Assembly: GCF_014897675.1 (NCBI RefSeq)
Contig: NZ_JABUXU010000004.1
Coordinates: 1 to 64,000, forward strand
Reading direction: 5' to 3'
DNA length: 64,000 bases
Origin: Advenella sp. FME57
GTDB lineage: Bacteria; Pseudomonadota; Gammaproteobacteria; Burkholderiales; Burkholderiaceae_B
Position numbers and translations under genes: made by a program. Below are positions 46,252 through 54,849 of this stretch, piece after piece. Positions within the stretch are counted from its first letter, which is position 1; each line of letters begins with the position of its first letter. The notes beneath the pieces are model-generated. The model was not told the DNA's origin, searched no databases, and was given only the letters and a program-made list of their open reading frames with translations.

Positions 46252-46704
46252 ATGAATACCGACAACCCAACCCTGCTTTTCGTCAATTTGCCGGTCACCT
46301 CGATTGAAGCGACCAAAACATTTTTCTCGGGCCTGGGCTTTACGTTCAACCCCATGTTCAGCGATGAAAATGCGGTGTGCATGCCAATCAGTCCAATGGC
46401 AAGTGTGATGTTTCTTCAACAGAAGCGATTTTCCGACTTCACCCCCAAACCGATTGCCGACGCCCACAAAAGCAGCGAAGTGCTGCTATGCATCAGTCGC
46501 GATTCCAGAGAGCAGGTGGACGAACTGACCAACCGTGCCCTGGCGCTGGGCGCGACCGAAGTGCGCGAGCCCCAGGATTACGGCTTCATGTACGGCCGCA
46601 GCGTCAACGACCTGGATGGGCACATCTGGGAAATCATGTGGATGGATATGGCGCAGTTCCCGGGCAATGATGCCGCAGCAAAGACCGACAATACGACCGC
46701 ATAA
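46252..46704 (+). CDS. VOC family protein, glyoxalase/bleomycin-resistance type
   Basis: A 150-residue VOC-fold protein starting NTDNPTLLFVNLPVTSIEAT and ending in DLDGHIWEIMWMDM, a layout of the lactoylglutathione-lyase-like (COG3607) family. Start ATG 46252 follows GGAG. It is probably co-transcribed with the preceding PhnB-like gene. No specific substrate can be assigned; extradiol or glyoxalase chemistry is possible. A perfect 18-bp inverted repeat follows the stop. Confidence 0.85.
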   Translation: MNTDNPTLLFVNLPVTSIEATKTFFSGLGFTFNPMFSDENAVCMPISPMASVMFLQQKRFSDFTPKPIADAHKSSEVLLCISRDSREQVDELTNRALALGATEVREPQDYGFMYGRSVNDLDGHIWEIMWMDMAQFPGNDAAAKTDNTTA

Positions 46705-46710
46705 CGACAG

Positions 46711-46768
46711 CAAGGGTGTGGCGCAACGGGGCTGGCAGGAAAAATAAAGGCGTTGCGCCACACCCTTG
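46711..46768. terminator. 18-bp perfect inverted repeat after the VOC genes
   Basis: CAAGGGTGTGGCGCAACG (46711-46728) and CGTTGCGCCACACCCTTG (46751-46768) are perfect complements with a 22-base loop. The element starts seven bases after the VOC stop and lies between convergent genes. There is no U-run, so it is either a bidirectional terminator of unusual form or an RNA-stabilising hairpin. Confidence 0.65.
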
Positions 46769-46818
46769 TAGCCTCGTCGCAGCCCCCTACCTGTAGCAAG
46801 GCTGGCTTGGGACGTGCC

Positions 46819-47118
46819 TCAGGTGCCTGGCAGGCGCGGTTCATCCTCTTCAATATCGGTCTGGCTGTCTGCAGCATGACCGGCGGCCGCTTGCGCTCGT
46901 GCAGTCAGTGTTTCCAGGATCAGCTTGTGCCTGCGCTGGGTACACAGGCGCAATACTTCACGCTTGCGGGTATCGGAAAAGGTCTGCCATTGAAACCGCT
47001 CTTCCCGGTTGCGCAGACAGCCACGGCACAGGCCGCGGCTGTTGACTTCGCATATCCCCCGGCAGGGGCTGGGAATGTCGAAAAATTCGAGCTGTTCCAT
47101 TGATATTTCAGACTGCAT
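46819..47118 (-). CDS. DUF1289 domain protein
   Basis: A 99-residue protein with the cysteine cluster of DUF1289: SPCRGICEVNSRGLCRGCLR (Cys spacing suited to a metal or iron-sulfur site), followed by FQWQTFSDTRKREVLRL. The tail is acidic. It lies downstream of fumC on the same strand with a 27-base gap, so they may be co-transcribed. Start is uncertain: ATG 47118, a GTG two codons earlier, or ATG 47100. Function unknown. Confidence 0.8.
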   Translation of the reverse strand: MQSEISMEQLEFFDIPSPCRGICEVNSRGLCRGCLRNREERFQWQTFSDTRKREVLRLCTQRRHKLILETLTARAQAAAGHAADSQTDIEEDEPRLPGT

Positions 47119-47145
47119 ATTCACCTGGCATGTTCATCACGGTGG

Positions 47146-48519
47146 TTACAGTCCGCCCTCGGTCAGTTTTTTCGGGTCCAGCAGCTTGCGCAATTGCGCC
47201 TGGCCCAGATCGGTGTTTTCGTCAGCCACGTCGATCACCGGCCGCTTTTCCTTGTATGCCTGTTTGGCAATGTCTGCCGCCTTCAGGTACCCGACTACCG
47301 GATTGAGCGCAGTGACCAGAATCGGATTCTTGTCCAGTGCCTCCTGCAGCCTGGCTTCATTGACCTTGAAGGTGGCAATGGATTTGTCCGCCAGCAGGCG
47401 GGACACATTGGCCAGCAATTGAATGCTGCCCAGCAGGTTGTGGGCAATCATGGGCAGCATAACGTTCAATTCAAAATTGCCTGCCTGCCCGCCCACCGTA
47501 ATGGCCGCATCGTTGCCGATAACCTGTGCCGCGACCATGGCAGTGGCCTCGGGGATAACCGGGTTGACCTTGCCCGGCATGATCGACGAGCCCGGCTGCA
47601 GCGCTTCCAATTCGATTTCACCCAGACCGGCCAACGGGCCGGAATTCATCCAGCGCAGATCATTGGCAATTTTCATGAACGTCACCGCCGTGGTCTTGAG
47701 CTGTCCTGACAGCGCCACGGCAATATCCTGGGAGCTGATGTGGGCAAAAAAGTTTTCGGCAGGGGTAAAGCGCACCCCTGTCAGCGTACTGATCTGGCGG
47801 GCAAATTCAGCGGCAAATTTTGGATGAGCGTTGATCCCCGTGCCCACTGCGGTGCCGCCCTGCGCCAGGGTTTGCAGCAGCGGCTGCTGCGCCTTGAGCA
47901 TCTGGATGTTCTGTTCGACCTGCACTGCCCAGCCTTCGAGCGATTGGCTCATCCGTACGGGCATGGCGTCCATCAAATGGGTCCTGCCTGTCTTCACATA
48001 GCGATCGACCGCGCGCGCTTTCTTGCGAATCACTTTGGCCAGATGCGTCAGCGCCGGCAGCAGTTCTTTGTGCAGTTGCACTGCTGCGCTGATATGAATG
48101 GTGCCAGGAATCATATCGTTGCTGCTTTGCCCGTAGTTGACATGATCATTGGGGCTGACCGGCTCGCCATACAGTTTGGTCGCCAGCGTGGCCAGCACCT
48201 CGTTGGCATTCATGTTGGTGCTGGTGCCCGATCCGGTCTGGTAGATATCAATGGGAAAATGCACCATGAAATCGCCTTCGAGCAGCGTATCCACGGAGGT
48301 CACGATTGCCTGCCCCATGTCAGGTGGAATCTGTTTCAGCCTGACATTGGCTTTGGCCGCAGCCGCCTTGGCCAGCAACAGGGAACGGATAAAGGTGGCA
48401 GGCAGGCGCTGCCCGCTGATCGGGAAGTTATTGATGGCGCGCTGAGTCTGTGCACCATAAAGCGCCTGGGCCGGAACCTCCAACTGCCCCATACTGTCTT
48501 TCTCGATCCGTGTTTTCAT
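47146..48519 (-). CDS. fumC: Class II fumarate hydratase
   Basis: A 457-residue iron-independent fumarase converting fumarate and L-malate in the TCA cycle. Family signatures include YQTGSGTSTNMNANEV, NYGQSSNDMIPGTIHI, GRTHLMDAMPV and the superfamily motif GSSIMPGKVNP. Start ATG 48519 follows GAGG. It is divergent from a GST gene. No motif is missing and length matches the family. Confidence 0.94.
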   Translation of the reverse strand: MKTRIEKDSMGQLEVPAQALYGAQTQRAINNFPISGQRLPATFIRSLLLAKAAAAKANVRLKQIPPDMGQAIVTSVDTLLEGDFMVHFPIDIYQTGSGTSTNMNANEVLATLATKLYGEPVSPNDHVNYGQSSNDMIPGTIHISAAVQLHKELLPALTHLAKVIRKKARAVDRYVKTGRTHLMDAMPVRMSQSLEGWAVQVEQNIQMLKAQQPLLQTLAQGGTAVGTGINAHPKFAAEFARQISTLTGVRFTPAENFFAHISSQDIAVALSGQLKTTAVTFMKIANDLRWMNSGPLAGLGEIELEALQPGSSIMPGKVNPVIPEATAMVAAQVIGNDAAITVGGQAGNFELNVMLPMIAHNLLGSIQLLANVSRLLADKSIATFKVNEARLQEALDKNPILVTALNPVVGYLKAADIAKQAYKEKRPVIDVADENTDLGQAQLRKLLDPKKLTEGGL

Positions 48520-48732
48520 TGCTTAACCTCATCAGTTCAAAATATGAAAAACCTGTGCTGCGCACTGGCGACTGCCATACCCTGTCATACCATTATAAGC
48601 ACCACCTGGCCGCACCGGACGGCAAAGTGCCGGCTAGTGATTCGATTTGCACAGCCAAGCGCCTGCGCACTATGATAAGTGCGAAGCGCAACCTTTTTCC
48701 CTATCACCCCTTTTTCCTGTAAGGATTCGATC

Positions 48733-49365
48733 ATGTCAGCCAGCCGTATTACCTTTTACTCCAACCCACAGTCCCGCGCCGCCGTTATCCACTGGATGCT
48801 TGAAGAGCTGGACGAACCCTATGAGACCGTCTATCTGAACTATCAGGGGGCCATGAAAACGCCCGAGTACCTGGCCATCAACCCGATGGGCAAGGTGCCC
48901 GCCATTGTGCATGATGGTCATGTGGTTACCGAAGGCGCCGCCATCTGCGCATTCCTGGCTGATCAGTACCCGCAGAAAAACCTGGCCCCCGCGATCGACA
49001 GTCCCTTGCGTGGCACCTATTACCGCTGGCTGTTCTTTGTGGCCGGACCGCTGGAGGAAGCGATCACCATGAAATCCCTGGGTATGCCAATTCCGGTGGA
49101 CAAAAGCGCGATGCTGGGCTTTGGGACGCTGGAGCGCGCGGTCGACGTATTGGAGCAGGCTGTGTCCAGTACGACCTGGATCTGCGGCGAACAGTTCACG
49201 GCGGCCGATGTGTACGTGGGTTCGGCCATCCGGTTTTATATGCAATTCGGTGCACTTGAACCGCGCCCTGCCTTCAAGGCCTACGTGGACCGCATCACGC
49301 AACGGCCCGCCTATCAGCGCAGCATCAAAATCATGGAACAGGCCATGGCCGAATCGCAGAAGTAA
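48733..49365 (+). CDS. Glutathione S-transferase family protein
   Basis: A 210-residue GST: N-terminal thioredoxin-like domain (residues 4-82; FYSNPQSRAAVIHWMLEELD, cis-proline region GKVPAIVHD, and TEGAAICAFLAD for the glutathione gamma-Glu contact) and a helical C-terminal domain (90-205). The active-site residue is probably one of the Ser/Asn near position 8-13. AAGGA precedes ATG 48733. Substrate unknown; such GSTs detoxify electrophiles or act as peroxidases. Confidence 0.9.
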   Translation: MSASRITFYSNPQSRAAVIHWMLEELDEPYETVYLNYQGAMKTPEYLAINPMGKVPAIVHDGHVVTEGAAICAFLADQYPQKNLAPAIDSPLRGTYYRWLFFVAGPLEEAITMKSLGMPIPVDKSAMLGFGTLERAVDVLEQAVSSTTWICGEQFTAADVYVGSAIRFYMQFGALEPRPAFKAYVDRITQRPAYQRSIKIMEQAMAESQK

Positions 49366-49448
49366 ATCAACACTAAACAGGGATCGTATAAAAAATACGG
49401 GCCATGAACAAAAAATACGGACTCAAAAAACAGGGTCCTTAAACATTA

Positions 49449-49497
49449 GCCGCAACCCCAGGGCCGTTCGCCCAGGTAGCGACCCTGGGGTTGCGGC
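49449..49497. terminator. 15-bp perfect inverted repeat between GST and EamA genes
   Basis: The arms 49449-49463 and 49483-49497 (GCCGCAACCCCAGGG and its exact complement) enclose a 19-base loop between two convergent genes, so it is well placed as a bidirectional terminator. No U-run follows. Just upstream, AAAAAATACGG occurs twice within 49388-49420, a short direct repeat. Confidence 0.65.
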
Positions 49498-49519
49498 AGG
49501 CGGGATCGGCCAGACAGGA

Positions 49520-50431
49520 TCAGGGCAGCGCTGCCGGCGGCCGGCGCCGCACCCGCAGCTTCAACTCGCTCACCACCACACTGACGATAATCAACACGGC
49601 GCCGAACAGCGCCAGCGCCGAATGTCGTTCATCGGCAAATACCCGTCCGATGATGCCCGCCCATACCGGTTCGCCCGCATAAATGACCGTTGCGCGCGTG
49701 GCGGAAATATGGTTCTGGGCCCAGTTCATCGTAATCTGGATCACCGCGCTGGCCAGGCCCAGCACCAGAATACTGATCACCAGCACGGGCGAGGCCAGAT
49801 CGGGCATGCCCTCGCCTCGGGCAACGCCCGTCAGGCCTGCCAATATGGACGCGGTCGCCAGTTGCACGATGGTTACCCGTCGCAGATCCACCTGGCCGGC
49901 AAAACGGCTGATCAAAATCACTTCTACCGCGATTGCAATGGCGCTCAAAACCGTCAGCCACTCACCCGTACCGGCCCCGCCTTCCATGCTTTGCGGATCA
50001 GCCAGCAACACCAGCCCGATGAAGGCCAGGGCCGCCCCGATCCAGTTCATCAGGGTTGGCGGTCGTTTCAGGAACAGCCATTGCATCAGCGGGACCAGCG
50101 GTACATACAAGGCCGTGATAAACGCCGACTTGCTGCTGGCGATGGTCTGCAAGCCTACGGTCTGCAGGCTATAACCCAGGAAAATACACAGGCCGATCAG
50201 CATGCCCGCACGCACTTCCAGGCTCGTTAATCCCCGCAGGATGCGCATGGAACACAACATCATGGCCAGCGCGGCACAGCCAAAGCGCATGCCCACAAAC
50301 ACAAATGGGTCACTGTGCACCAGCGCTTTCTGTACGATCAGAAAGGTAGCACCCCAGAAGACCGTAATTATCACGAGGGCAATTTCGTAGCGATTAAGCG
50401 CAAGGGACGAAGTGGATGCAGATTGGCTCAT
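49520..50431 (-). CDS. EamA/DMT family transporter
   Basis: A 303-residue inner-membrane protein with ten predicted spans in two EamA halves; typical segments are VIITVFWGATFLIVQKAL near the N-terminus and the closing LFGAVLIIVSVVVSELKLR. The family exports amino acids, metabolites or nucleotide-related compounds. The start could be ATG 50431 or ATG 50461; neither has a clear ribosome site. It is divergent from tag. Substrate unknown. Confidence 0.85.
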   Translation of the reverse strand: MSQSASTSSLALNRYEIALVIITVFWGATFLIVQKALVHSDPFVFVGMRFGCAALAMMLCSMRILRGLTSLEVRAGMLIGLCIFLGYSLQTVGLQTIASSKSAFITALYVPLVPLMQWLFLKRPPTLMNWIGAALAFIGLVLLADPQSMEGGAGTGEWLTVLSAIAIAVEVILISRFAGQVDLRRVTIVQLATASILAGLTGVARGEGMPDLASPVLVISILVLGLASAVIQITMNWAQNHISATRATVIYAGEPVWAGIIGRVFADERHSALALFGAVLIIVSVVVSELKLRVRRRPPAALP

Positions 50432-50561
50432 GATGGCGGTGGGTCGCAAGCCGGACAACATGGCCGGTTACTGCGGGTCAGTCCAGGAGGTAGAATAATG
50501 CAGAATGGTAGCAGACCCTTGTGGTTTGCCACTGCCCTTTTTTGCCTGATCAGGAAACATC

Positions 50562-51122
50562 ATGAGCTACTGCGTATTCGTTGCCCAATTGCCGCCAGAA
50601 ACGGCTTCTACCCATAAACAGTATCACGACGAGCGCTATGGCTTTCCGGTGGAAGATGACAACGAGCTGTTTGGCCGGCTGGTTCTGGAAATCAATCAGG
50701 CGGGCCTGTCATGGTCAACCATTTTGAACAAAGAAGCCGGCTTTTTGCAGGCCTATGACAACTTTGATATTGATACCGTTGCCGCCTACAATGATGCCGA
50801 TCGCCAGCGGCTGCTGGCCGATGCGGGCATCATTCGCAACCGCCTGAAAGTAAACGCGGCCATCCACAACGCCCAGGTTGTGCAATCGCTGCAGCAGGAG
50901 CATGGCTCATTCAAGGCCTGGCTGCACCTGCATCACCCCATGAGCAAGGAACAATGGGTGCGATTGTTTCGCAAGACATTCAAGTTTACGGGCGGGGAAA
51001 TCGTGGGCTCTTTTCTGATGAGTATTGGCTATCTGCCAGGCGCGCACGATGAAGACTGTCCAGCATACCAGCGCGCCCTGAAAGCGGGCGCCGTCTGGCA
51101 GCAACAACCGGTAAAAAAATGA
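50562..51122 (+). CDS. tag: DNA-3-methyladenine glycosylase I
   Basis: A 186-residue HhH-family glycosylase that removes 3-methyladenine from DNA. The Tag zinc-site residues are recognisable: Cys4, a His in KQYHDERYG, and a C-terminal His and Cys in GAHDEDCPAY. LVLEINQAGLSWSTILNK carries the catalytic-pocket Glu. The sequence diverges from E. coli Tag near the N-terminus (QLPPETASTH insertion), but key residues stay. It stands alone between the EamA gene and the convergent PACE gene. Confidence 0.88.
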   Translation: MSYCVFVAQLPPETASTHKQYHDERYGFPVEDDNELFGRLVLEINQAGLSWSTILNKEAGFLQAYDNFDIDTVAAYNDADRQRLLADAGIIRNRLKVNAAIHNAQVVQSLQQEHGSFKAWLHLHHPMSKEQWVRLFRKTFKFTGGEIVGSFLMSIGYLPGAHDEDCPAYQRALKAGAVWQQQPVKK

Positions 51123-51334
51123 CAACGCATGGTGGCGCAGCGGGAGACGACAAGTAACAACGCCTCGCTGTACCGCCGGCGCAGCGGCGGGCCATCGGGC
51201 TACATAGGCTGGATGAGCTGGATGGGCTGTAAGGGCCACAGAAGTCGCACAGCGTGTACTGATCGTATCGGTCGTGTACGTCGCCAGGCGCTGCTGGCAC
51301 GAACGGGCCGCAATACCAGCAATCAAATATCAGT

Positions 51335-51793
51335 TCAGCATTGCTGCACGCGACGCCCCCAGTAGCGGCTGCGCAGCGTGTCGTAAACCAGATTGTAGAT
51401 ATACGCATAGGGCAGATAGAACAGAATCAGCCCGATATCCAGCACCAGCGCTTCCCACAAGCCGATGTTCAGCCACCACATCACAAATGGAATAGCCATG
51501 ACCAACAAGCCAAGCTCAAAGCCGATGCTGTGCCAGATGCGCATGACCAGCGTCTTGCTTTTTCCGCTTGACGCCAGAAAGCGATCGAACATGGCGTTGT
51601 AAACCATATTCCAGATCAGCGCCATAATGGCGATCACAACTGTCACCACGCCCATGTCGGTCATGGAATGGCCCGACAGCACGGCGGCCAGCGGGGCCGA
51701 TAGCCCAATGGCCAGCACTTCAAAAATAAGGGCGTGCAGAAACCGCTCAAGAACCGTCTTGTTCTTTTCCTGACTCGTTGTCGTTTGTTGCAT
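51335..51793 (-). CDS. PACE family efflux transporter (AceI-like)
   Basis: A 152-residue inner-membrane protein with four predicted spans in two BTP repeats. The PACE motif RFLHALIFE includes the conserved membrane Glu, and NMVYNAMFD follows in the first repeat; the second repeat has RIWHSIGFELGLL and YLPYAYIYNLVYD. PACE proteins pump chlorhexidine and other biocides, and for AceI the natural substrates are the diamines cadaverine and putrescine. Its ATG overlaps the arginase stop as TAATG, linking it to arginine/ornithine/putrescine metabolism. Confidence 0.88.
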   Translation of the reverse strand: MQQTTTSQEKNKTVLERFLHALIFEVLAIGLSAPLAAVLSGHSMTDMGVVTVVIAIMALIWNMVYNAMFDRFLASSGKSKTLVMRIWHSIGFELGLLVMAIPFVMWWLNIGLWEALVLDIGLILFYLPYAYIYNLVYDTLRSRYWGRRVQQC

Positions 51794-52803
51794 TATTTCC
51801 TGCCAGAACCGTTTTTATATTTGGGGCGCACCAGCGTGCTTTGTCCGAACAGGCTGCGCACCAGATCCAGCGCCACTTCGGCGGTCTGGTTGCGTACATC
51901 CAGCGCCGGATTGAGTTCAACTATATCAAGCGAAGCCATGCATTCGGTATCGGCAATCATCTCCATGCACAGCTGGGCTTCCCGATAATTGGGTCCACCG
52001 CGCACGGTGGTGCCTACGCCGGGAGCAATATCCGGATCCAGGAAATCCACATCGAAGCTCACATGCAAATGAGTGTTTTCATCCAGGCCATGCAAAGCCT
52101 GTTCCATGGTATGACGCATACCATGCTCGTCAATGAAACGCATGTCGAATACTTCTATGCCCTGCTGATGAATGAATGTTTTCTCACCCTCGTCCACACT
52201 GCGAATCCCGATTTGGCGCAGCATATCGGCCTGCAATGCCGGCACCTGGCCAGCCATTTGCACCAGTTCGCGCGGCCCGTGGCCAAACAGGCACGCTACC
52301 GGCATGCCATGGATATTGCCGCTGGGTGTCAGATCGGCAGTGTTGAAGTCTGTGTGCGCGTCCAGCCACAGCACCCGTAGTTTGCGGCCCTGTTCCCGAC
52401 AATAGCGCGATACGGCAGCGATCGACCCCACCCCAAGGCAGTGGTCGCCGCCCAGCATGATGGGGAACCGCCCCTGGCAAAGCTCTGCATAAAGCGCATC
52501 ATGAGCCAGCTGGTTCCAGGCGATGACCTGTTCCAGATGCCGATAGCCTGCCTGCGGTGGCAACCAGGGATTGGGTGGACCATTCAGATTACCGCAATCG
52601 CGCACTGCGATACCCAGGTGCTCCAGCGTTTGCGTGATACCCGCAACCCGAATGGCTTCCGGGCCCATGCTGGCGCCACGATGGCCCGCGCCGACATCGG
52701 TCGGCACGCCGACCAGACTCACTTGCTTGCGTATGTCCTGCACTTGACTGTTTCTCCTGACGATTGCAACTGGCGCCGCGCCAGATATGACCGGCTGCTG
52801 CAA
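51793..52803 (-). CDS. rocF: Arginase
   Basis: A 336-residue ureohydrolase converting arginine to ornithine and urea. Manganese-site motifs are MLGGDHCLG, WLDAHTDFNT and SFDVDFLDPDIAPG; SGNIHGMP is the substrate-loop segment typical of arginase rather than agmatinase. The N-terminal 25 residues before QVSLVGVPTDVGAG are variable, so a slightly later start is possible. The stop overlaps the PACE transporter start. It is divergent from the SDR gene at 53045. Confidence 0.92.
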   Translation of the reverse strand: MQQPVISGAAPVAIVRRNSQVQDIRKQVSLVGVPTDVGAGHRGASMGPEAIRVAGITQTLEHLGIAVRDCGNLNGPPNPWLPPQAGYRHLEQVIAWNQLAHDALYAELCQGRFPIMLGGDHCLGVGSIAAVSRYCREQGRKLRVLWLDAHTDFNTADLTPSGNIHGMPVACLFGHGPRELVQMAGQVPALQADMLRQIGIRSVDEGEKTFIHQQGIEVFDMRFIDEHGMRHTMEQALHGLDENTHLHVSFDVDFLDPDIAPGVGTTVRGGPNYREAQLCMEMIADTECMASLDIVELNPALDVRNQTAEVALDLVRSLFGQSTLVRPKYKNGSGRK

Positions 52804-52970
52804 TCTCTGATTGGGCGTTTTTGACGACAGTCCATTGTAACCGCAAAAACCGCCAGATCCGCGACTGGCAATACCGCAAAGTAGGCTTGCTGCAGCCCTG
52901 CCGCCGCATGTCGGAGCCGACTGATCTGCACAACAGCCCTGACTTTTTACCAGCGGTTACTGTGATCACA

Positions 52971-52980
52971 CTTTAATATT
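52971..52980. promoter_or_regulatory. TGTGATCACA palindrome upstream of the SDR gene
   Basis: This perfect 10-bp palindrome lies 64 bases upstream of the SDR start. The identical sequence occurs at 54776-54785 beside the GntR gene. Identity at both ends of one locus suggests the operator of the GntR-family regulator encoded between them. Confidence 0.65.
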
Positions 52981-53044
52981 TTCGCCGCGCCAGTTATGAT
53001 ACTCGGCATAAAGTGACAATTATCACCATAACCAGGAGACAGAT

Positions 53045-53815
53045 ATGGATTTGCAGGGACGACGGGTATTGATCACAGCCGGCGGCGGCGGCATCGGGCT
53101 GGCCATGGCGCATGTTTTCACCAAGGCAGGCGCGTCGGTGTTTGTCACCGATATCAATGAATCTGCGCTCAGGACATTGAAGTCGCAGTTGCCGCAAGTT
53201 CATGCCGTCACGGCGGACGCAGGCAACGAGCGCGATGTCGTGCGCAGCGTGGAGCAGGCTGTCCAGGCGCTGGGCGGACTGGATATTCTGATCAACAACG
53301 CCGGCATTGCCGGTCCGACCGGGCCGGTAGAGGATATCACGCTGGCAGAATGGGAGAATACCCTGCGCATCAACATCACGGGTCAGTTTCTTTATGTGCA
53401 GAATGCGCTGCCGCATTTGCGCAAGGGAACCCATCCGGCGATTGTCAATCTGTCATCGGCAGCGGGCCGCCTGGGCTTTGCCGGCCGCACGCCCTATTCG
53501 GCTTCCAAATGGGCAGTCATCGGTTTTACTCGCTCGTTAGCCAATGAACTGGGTCCCGACGGCATCCGCGTCAATGCGATTTGCCCTGGTGCAGTAGATG
53601 GCCCGCGCATTCAGCAGGTCATCAGCGCCAAAGCCAAAATGCTGGGCAAGCCCCACGCCGAGGTGGAAGATACGTACAAAGCCCAGTCGGCCATGCATAC
53701 CATGGTCACTGCAGACGATATTGCCAATCAGGCGCTCTTCGTATGCAGCGATCTGGCGCTGAATATATCAGGACAGGCGCTGGCTGTGGATGGCCATACC
53801 GAAAAACTGTTTTGA
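53045..53815 (+). CDS. SDR family oxidoreductase
   Basis: A 256-residue short-chain dehydrogenase with the NAD(P) motif TAGGGGIGLA, NNAG at about residue 84, the catalytic Ser in LSSAAGRLG and the YSASK Tyr/Lys pair near residue 155, then ICPGAVDGPR. All catalytic residues are present. CAGGAG precedes the ATG. It probably belongs to the GntR-controlled locus because its promoter shares the TGTGATCACA site. The substrate is likely a hydroxyacid or polyol; unknown. Confidence 0.9.
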   Translation: MDLQGRRVLITAGGGGIGLAMAHVFTKAGASVFVTDINESALRTLKSQLPQVHAVTADAGNERDVVRSVEQAVQALGGLDILINNAGIAGPTGPVEDITLAEWENTLRINITGQFLYVQNALPHLRKGTHPAIVNLSSAAGRLGFAGRTPYSASKWAVIGFTRSLANELGPDGIRVNAICPGAVDGPRIQQVISAKAKMLGKPHAEVEDTYKAQSAMHTMVTADDIANQALFVCSDLALNISGQALAVDGHTEKLF

Positions 53816-53829
53816 TCCCCAGCAGGGGG

Positions 53830-54002
53830 CTTGCTTAACGATACCTTGCATAAGGGTGCCTTAAGCAAGTCATGGCGCGAACATAAGGGCTATTGAAGAA
53901 GCTGCAACAAGTGGGTGACAAAAAAGCCTGTAAGGACCCTAGCGCCATTGGACGATAAGAACCATAAGGGACTCGCAGGGCATCATTGCCACTGCGAGCC
54001 CC
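53830..54002. terminator. Two inverted repeats between the SDR and gntR genes
   Basis: Between convergent genes, CTTGCTTAA (53830-53838) pairs with TTAAGCAAG (53861-53869), and CTCGCAG (53972-53978) pairs with CTGCGAG (53992-53998), the latter extended by flanking GGG/CCC. Either could terminate transcription, although no classical U-run follows. Confidence 0.5.
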
Positions 54003-54032
54003 CGACGTCCCTGTTAGCCCCCGGATCACTCC

Positions 54033-54749
54033 TCAGCGGCCGGGGCCGCTGCCATCCGGCGGCAGGAACAGGCTGGGCGTGCGCGTTGTCATATATTCAA
54101 ATGCTTCGCGGATGTCGGCAACCACCGCCCTGCGGGCAGCCTGGGCATCGCCACGCTGCAACGCACCGATCATGGCCCGATGATGCGCCACGGCCACCTG
54201 CTCCCGGGTACGCGGCGAGCCCTGGCGCAGGTCGAAGTTCAGAATGGGGCCGATGCGCAGCCACATGCTCTCTATCATATGAAACAGCACCGGCATGGCG
54301 GCCGCCTCGTAAATGGCAAAGTGAAACTGCTGATTCAGGCTGACCAGTTCCTGCGTATCAGCCTGCGGCTTGGCCATTTCCCGGGACAGCGTGTCATTGA
54401 TCAGGGCAATGTCCGATAGCAGCGATGCACTGGCCTTGCCCGCTGCTTCGGCAACAGCCATCCCCTCGATTTCAAAACGGATACGGGTAATCTCGGTAAA
54501 GGTTCCCACGCTCAGGACAGGGACCCGCACCGAGCGGTTCGGCGTCACTTCCAGTGCATGATCGGCCACCAACCGGGAAAAGGCATCGCGCACCGGCATC
54601 ATGCTCACACCCAGCGCCTCGGCAGTTTTACGGATCGACAGTTGCTCCCCGGGCATGACCCTGCCGCTCCACAGCATCTGTTTGATCTGTTCCAAAACGG
54701 ATGCACTCAGGGTTTGCCGACTGGCAGTGCCTTCTCTTTCGTTTTTCAT
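54033..54749 (-). CDS. GntR-family regulator with FCD domain
   Basis: A 238-residue FadR-type regulator: winged helix-turn-helix (residues 15-78; LSIRKTAEALGVSMMPVRDA) and an all-helical FCD ligand domain (about 88-215; RFEIEGMAVAEAA, NQQFHFAIYEAA, HHRAMIGALQRGD) whose His/Asp residues normally bind a metal-bound carboxylate. It diverges from the binding-protein gene with the TGTGATCACA palindrome in between. A carboxylic acid substrate of the BKACE pathway is the likely effector. Confidence 0.9.
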   Translation of the reverse strand: MKNEREGTASRQTLSASVLEQIKQMLWSGRVMPGEQLSIRKTAEALGVSMMPVRDAFSRLVADHALEVTPNRSVRVPVLSVGTFTEITRIRFEIEGMAVAEAAGKASASLLSDIALINDTLSREMAKPQADTQELVSLNQQFHFAIYEAAAMPVLFHMIESMWLRIGPILNFDLRQGSPRTREQVAVAHHRAMIGALQRGDAQAARRAVVADIREAFEYMTTRTPSLFLPPDGSGPGR

Positions 54750-54775
54750 ATAAGGGTAATTACCAAGGTTTATTC

Positions 54776-54785
54776 TGTGATCACA
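54776..54785. promoter_or_regulatory. TGTGATCACA palindrome in the gntR-binding protein promoter region
   Basis: A perfect 10-bp palindrome 27 bases before the GntR start and 64 bases before the binding-protein start. It matches the element at 52971-52980 base for base. It fits the dyad GTGAT-ATCAC style of GntR operators and would allow autoregulation. Confidence 0.65.
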
Positions 54786-54849
54786 GTTGTTATAGTTTAC
54801 TTATATCAACAACAACGACCTTCTGCAACCGCAGTGTATAGGAGACAGG

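Noticed and set aside
49121-50230. 369-codon plus-strand frame running through the GST end and opposite the EamA gene
   Set aside because: Out of frame with the GST and antisense to the ten-span transporter; composition is non-protein-like (Q/R/H-rich).
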